Of a stretch of DNA of 64,000 nucleotides, positions 60,391-64,000 are shown piece by piece. Numbering within the stretch: position 1 is the stretch's first letter; each line of letters starts with the position of its first letter. The position numbers and the translations under genes were made by a program. The notes below the pieces were generated by a model. That model did not search any database. It had not been told where the DNA came from and saw only the letters and a program-made list of their open reading frames with translations. The stretch covers positions 434,001 through 498,000 of the forward strand of contig JAJQJQ010000024.1 of assembly GCA_028622995.1 (NCBI GenBank). Direction: 5' to 3'. The stretch comes from Panagrolaimus kolymaensis (lineage: Eukaryota > Nematoda > Chromadorea > Rhabditida > Panagrolaimidae).

Positions 60391-62582
60391 TCTTGGAGGC
60401 TTTTCATGGGTACGATATTGACGAAAATCATCCAATTTCTTCTTTACATCTTCCAAAGTATTATCATTTGAACGGTTTGATAACCATGGCATCCATCGTT
60501 TGATCCAGCTCAAAAGCTAAAAACAAATAATTAATATGATCAAAAATATGTTGTAAACAAACATCGCTAGCAAGGCTTTCATAATCTTCCATAAGTTTTT
60601 CATTGTCTTGGTTAACTTTTAGAACACGAGAAATACGATTTGCAGCTGTTTCAGCCTAAAAAATGAGAGGATGAAATTCAACTTTGTTTATTATCAAACA
60701 CAATTATGGACAAATATTACAGCATACTCAAATAAATGACAGTAACATTCGACGTTAACACTTTTCCGAAAAATAATAAATGAAGACAAAAACAGACCTT
60801 GTGCATTCCAAGGAAGCAATGGTAGAACGATGAGACATAGGTCATGATAGCTTTTTCATCAGGAATTATAGTATTTACCATAACTAAAAAACATAAACAA
60901 TCAACAAATGTTAAAGTTAAAAACAAACTAAATTAAGGGAAATTGTTAGTACCAAAGAAATGAGTAAATTTTTTGTTAGCTTCTAAAGCATGATAAAAAC
61001 ACATTTAAACAAAAGCAAGCAACATTGAATTTAATGTTTTAAAAAATCCTACAGCTCTTGGATCTCTAACAGGTGGCAAATTAGCATTAGCTCTTCCAAA
61101 ACCATTATCCTGATGACGCTGAAGTGGTGGTGGACTAATTGCAATTTCCTGTGGTGGAAATCGAACTTTTGGTTGATTTTGGAAAGCGTGATAAAAGCAA
61201 GATACATAAGTCATTATTGACTTTTCATCAGGCTTAATAGAATATGCAACATCTAGAAAAAGAAAAGGGAAAAGAAATGAAAGTTGAAGAAGCTGAAGAA
61301 GTGCATGAAAGTGAAAAAGATACCTTCAGCTTCCAACATTTTCGGAATATCTAAATGTTTTTCAGCGATATCAAATGCAAGATTGAGATTGTGAATTGGA
61401 TCAGATTTTGAAAGCTTGGAATAGTCGATGAGTTCAGGACGATGTCGATGAATTAAGGCGCAGAAAGCAAGACCATCCTTCCATGATGTGTTGAAATTTT
61501 GGACGTTGACATTATCATATGGAGCGGTTTTACGTTGACACCAAAGAAGTAAACCATCACGAGCAGAAAGTTCACCAACGCTAATATCTTGAATGGCGAA
61601 TCGGAGAATGATAGTCCAAATGAGACCAAGAGTCATTTTTACATTTCCATCGACAATTTCTAAAACGGATTTTGGTAAGTATACTAATAAAAATAAATGG
61701 ATGTGTACCTTCAGCTCCAATTGAAACAAGCTTGACACATTTGGATTCAATATATTCAAGAGCTTTGTTCACATTAGCAATATGATGGAAACGCATTTTT
61801 CCTCGATCAGGTCTTGGTAGAGCTTCACCAGAAATAACTTCAAGAAGGAGCATGAGTTTAAGGCCTAAAAACGTTTGAAAAGATTAGAAAATGTTAAAGA
61901 ACCATATAATTTACCATTTTGAAAATCTTCTTCAATTATTTCAATGCCTGTTCCAGCTTTACGAAGATGACTATTAGCCCAAGCAGTAAAAGTCTGAAAA
62001 ACAAGAAATGATAATAAAGTGAAAAGCGAAATCAGTAGGTATTTGAATTCGTGTTGCGACTATTTAGGAGCTTCAAAACCATTGATTTCAAAATGAATAA
62101 AGCATTGAATTCAGAAAAGCATACGACGAATTGAAGACATTCATTACCTATAAAACTAAAAAAATCATACATACCTTTTTTTGTTGTTTCTCCCATGCTG
62201 GATCAAGTAATGCATCACGATCCCATTCTTCTTCAGGTTGAGTATAATCACATACAGGTTGATAATATGGTTGTTGTTGATAATAATCAACCATAGCTGA
62301 AGTTCGACGACTCAATTCAAATGACCGACGTCTTTTAGATGTATGATTAAAAGATAATAATGACGTTGATGAAGATGGAATATATTCAGCTGAATTGATT
62401 GTTGATGGTTTTATATGATAGCTTGTTCGAACTTTATTATTATTGTTATTATAACAAGGTGGACAGCTTTGAGTTGATAATGGTATTGGTGATTCAATTA
62501 ATTCACTTCTTTCTTCTTTTTCGACTTCTCCTTCTTCGACGGCTTCGTTTTCTTCGTTGATGTTACTGCAAATTGACGACAT
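58602..62582 (-). CDS. Alpha-actinin, canonical copy 2 (988 aa)
   Basis: Exons (minus): 62582-62175, 61993-61915, 61864-61709, 61659-61324, 60883-60798, 60655-60563, 60516-59173, 59122-58808, 58751-58602. Every internal exon has the same length as its counterpart in copy 1. A 110-residue acidic/Ser-rich N-terminal extension precedes a typical actinin start ([26 protein letters not shown]). The two calponin-homology domains, four spectrin repeats and C-terminal EF-hands are intact. Role: dimeric actin cross-linker of muscle dense bodies or cortical actin. It keeps the conserved pre-CH sequence that copy 1 has lost, so it is probably the ancestral gene. A second version of exon 5 lies between exons 4 and 5 (61252-61167). 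The ATG at 62582 is the first of the open frame. Confidence 0.95.
61005..61252 (-). other. Alternative exon 5a of actinin copy 2 (mutually exclusive or terminal)
   Basis: Starting after a TTCTAG acceptor at 61253, this frame continues exon 4 as [24 protein letters not shown], the standard CH2-to-neck sequence also specified by exon 5 ([20 protein letters not shown]). It reaches a GT exactly 86 nt in (61166), the same length as exon 5, so it could replace exon 5 in frame. If that weak GTTCGA donor is skipped, the frame runs on for 54 more codons (Pro-rich, then [13 protein letters not shown]) to a stop at 61005, giving an actin-binding-domain-only protein. Copy 1 has no equivalent. Confidence 0.7.
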
Positions 62583-64000
62583 TATTATTTTAGTTGTAGA
62601 TGTTTAGCGAAATGTTTAGCAAAAATAAAAAAGACGATGATGATATTGAAAAATACACGAAATCAGTTGTTGGAAAGCAGAAGTGACGACGATGAATGAA
62701 TGATACAAAGTTTTAAGAATACTGAAGAAAATTTTGGGATGAAAAAAGAGCGCCAAAAAGTATGGGAACTTTTTTATGCAAATTTTAAAAGTAAGGAAGC
62801 CATGCATTTTTTTCTGGGTGAATTTTTACTTTTATTATGGTTGTATTTCTGGAGACAAAATTTAGACCAATTTCCAAGGCTTTTTTTAGCTTTCAAAAAC
62901 ATAAAAAGTTTCAAAAAACTTTAGAAGATCGTTTAAAAGCAAAACTATTCATTTTTTCACTCATAAACTTTTGGAAATACAAAAAACCTCTTTGCTAGTT
63001 TGAAAGGAAAAACTTTTTTGCGATAAAAAAAGAAGAATGATCCGAAACGGTTCAACAACTAGATTACAACAACAAAAAATCCACAATAGCCGCAACAAAA
63101 ACGATGAAATATTTTTTTTTCTGCTGCAAGGAGGATGAGAGAGTCAAACAAACAAACAAAAAAAAATGTGAGAAAATGAGGAGATTTTTTTAAAGGGATT
63201 TTGAAGAATAAAAAAAAATAACAAACATTAGAAGAAAAAAAAGAGAAGTTTTTTAGCCGCTCAAACATTTTCATTTTGGTTTGGAAAAAAAAGGGGAAAA
63301 GATGGTTATTTGAAGGAGGGTGAAGAAGATGTGACGATAGTTTTAAAGCTGAACAAAATGTTGTTGAAAAAAACGTTAAAAAAAGTATATTGTTTTTAAC
63401 CACGAGAAACAAAGTATGTAAAAGCAAGAAAAATCACTTGAATTAAGTGGATGACAAAAAAAAAAGAAGCATGGAAGCTAAAAGTTAAATGCATTTTATT
63501 TGTTATCAAGAAAAAAGATATTCTAGAAATAACCATCATGATGAATCATCAACATTTTTCGAGGTCAGATGGTAACTAACATTTGAAATGAAGGAAAAAA
63601 GTTTTTTGAAAGCTTTGAAAATCACAGAAAAAACAACAATGAATTTTTTTGTAAAGACTAATTTAAAAAAATATGAATAATTTGTTTTGTTATGTTTGAT
63701 TTGGAGAATTTTGTAGCTTTTGATTTGTTTAAAAAATGGTTGGCTTTTGCCTAACTAAAGAAAGTTCTCAAAAGGGAAAATGAGTTAAATATCGTAGACA
63801 AAAAAAAAAAGATAACGTGTAACAAGAAAATATAAACTTAATGAATTCACAAAGAAAAAAATTACAGTAGCAAATAATAAAAATTGCGGTAAGAGTGCGG
63901 GAATATTTTTTTTATGTGAGTATTTATACTCCTCACTCCAAGTAAATATTAATTTCATAAAATTACATGACTCATTGCCTTTTTTTTATTTTTGTAATCA
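62583..64000. other. 5' flank of actinin copy 2, no gene seen
   Basis: AT-rich with purine-rich tracts. Open frames at 62616-62807 (-), 62700-62924 (+) and 63059-63427 (-) are Phe/Leu/Lys-rich and unsupported. The promoter of actinin copy 2 should lie at the start of this stretch. Confidence 0.45.

Overview
The window is AT-rich nuclear DNA from a nematode. The evidence is: compact genes with 45-60 nt introns ending in TTTTAG or TTTTCAG, acceptor-like sites directly upstream of several start codons (as expected for spliced-leader trans-splicing), and animal orthologues such as Sec24, alpha-actinin and DNAJA. The frequent TTTTAG acceptors, a cyanase gene and an F-box/LRR-like protein with no C. 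elegans-style counterpart that I recognise make a clade IV (Tylenchina/Panagrolaimomorpha-like) worm my best guess. That placement is inference.

Layout. 1-13.4 kb is a gene desert holding a broken saposin-like gene, a MULE-like foldback element, and dense arrays of a strand-biased CAGTTTT motif. 13.4-23.8 kb is a gene island: a small ORF, a Sts-type histidine phosphatase (-), a membrane protein (-), a DNAJA-type protein without a J domain (+), and a two-exon cyanase (-) whose 4-kb intron contains the whole sec24 gene (+). 23.8-36.8 kb is a second desert with CAGTTTT arrays. 36.8-38.8 kb is a secreted, probably GPI-anchored cysteine-rich protein. 40.6-41.8 kb is a single-pass membrane protein with Lys/Thr/Gln repeats (-). 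42.6-45.9 kb is a divergent alpha-actinin (+). 46.9-55.3 kb holds poorly recognised or truncated genes: a 638-residue unknown, a short Tyr/Pro-rich exon pair, an MCM2 N-terminal fragment, a 47/48-bp tandem repeat, a repeat-bearing F-box/LRR-like protein and a DHHC-like N-terminal fragment. 55.4-58.5 kb is intergenic with a hAT-type MITE and GC-rich hairpins. 58.6-62.6 kb is a second, more canonical alpha-actinin (-).

The genes do not form one pathway. The points of interest are architectural: a nested gene pair, two facing actinin paralogues with a mosaic pattern of identity, several truncated copies of conserved genes in a repeat-rich stretch, a dispersed hairpin/GGATCC repeat family, and oriented CAGTTTT arrays filling the deserts and long introns. 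Each CAGTTTT motif sits beside a roughly 20-nt island of ordinary base composition, which is the strongest candidate for something undescribed. Exon models for the main genes were checked by hand for GT/AG boundaries and reading-frame continuity; no alignment or database search was run.
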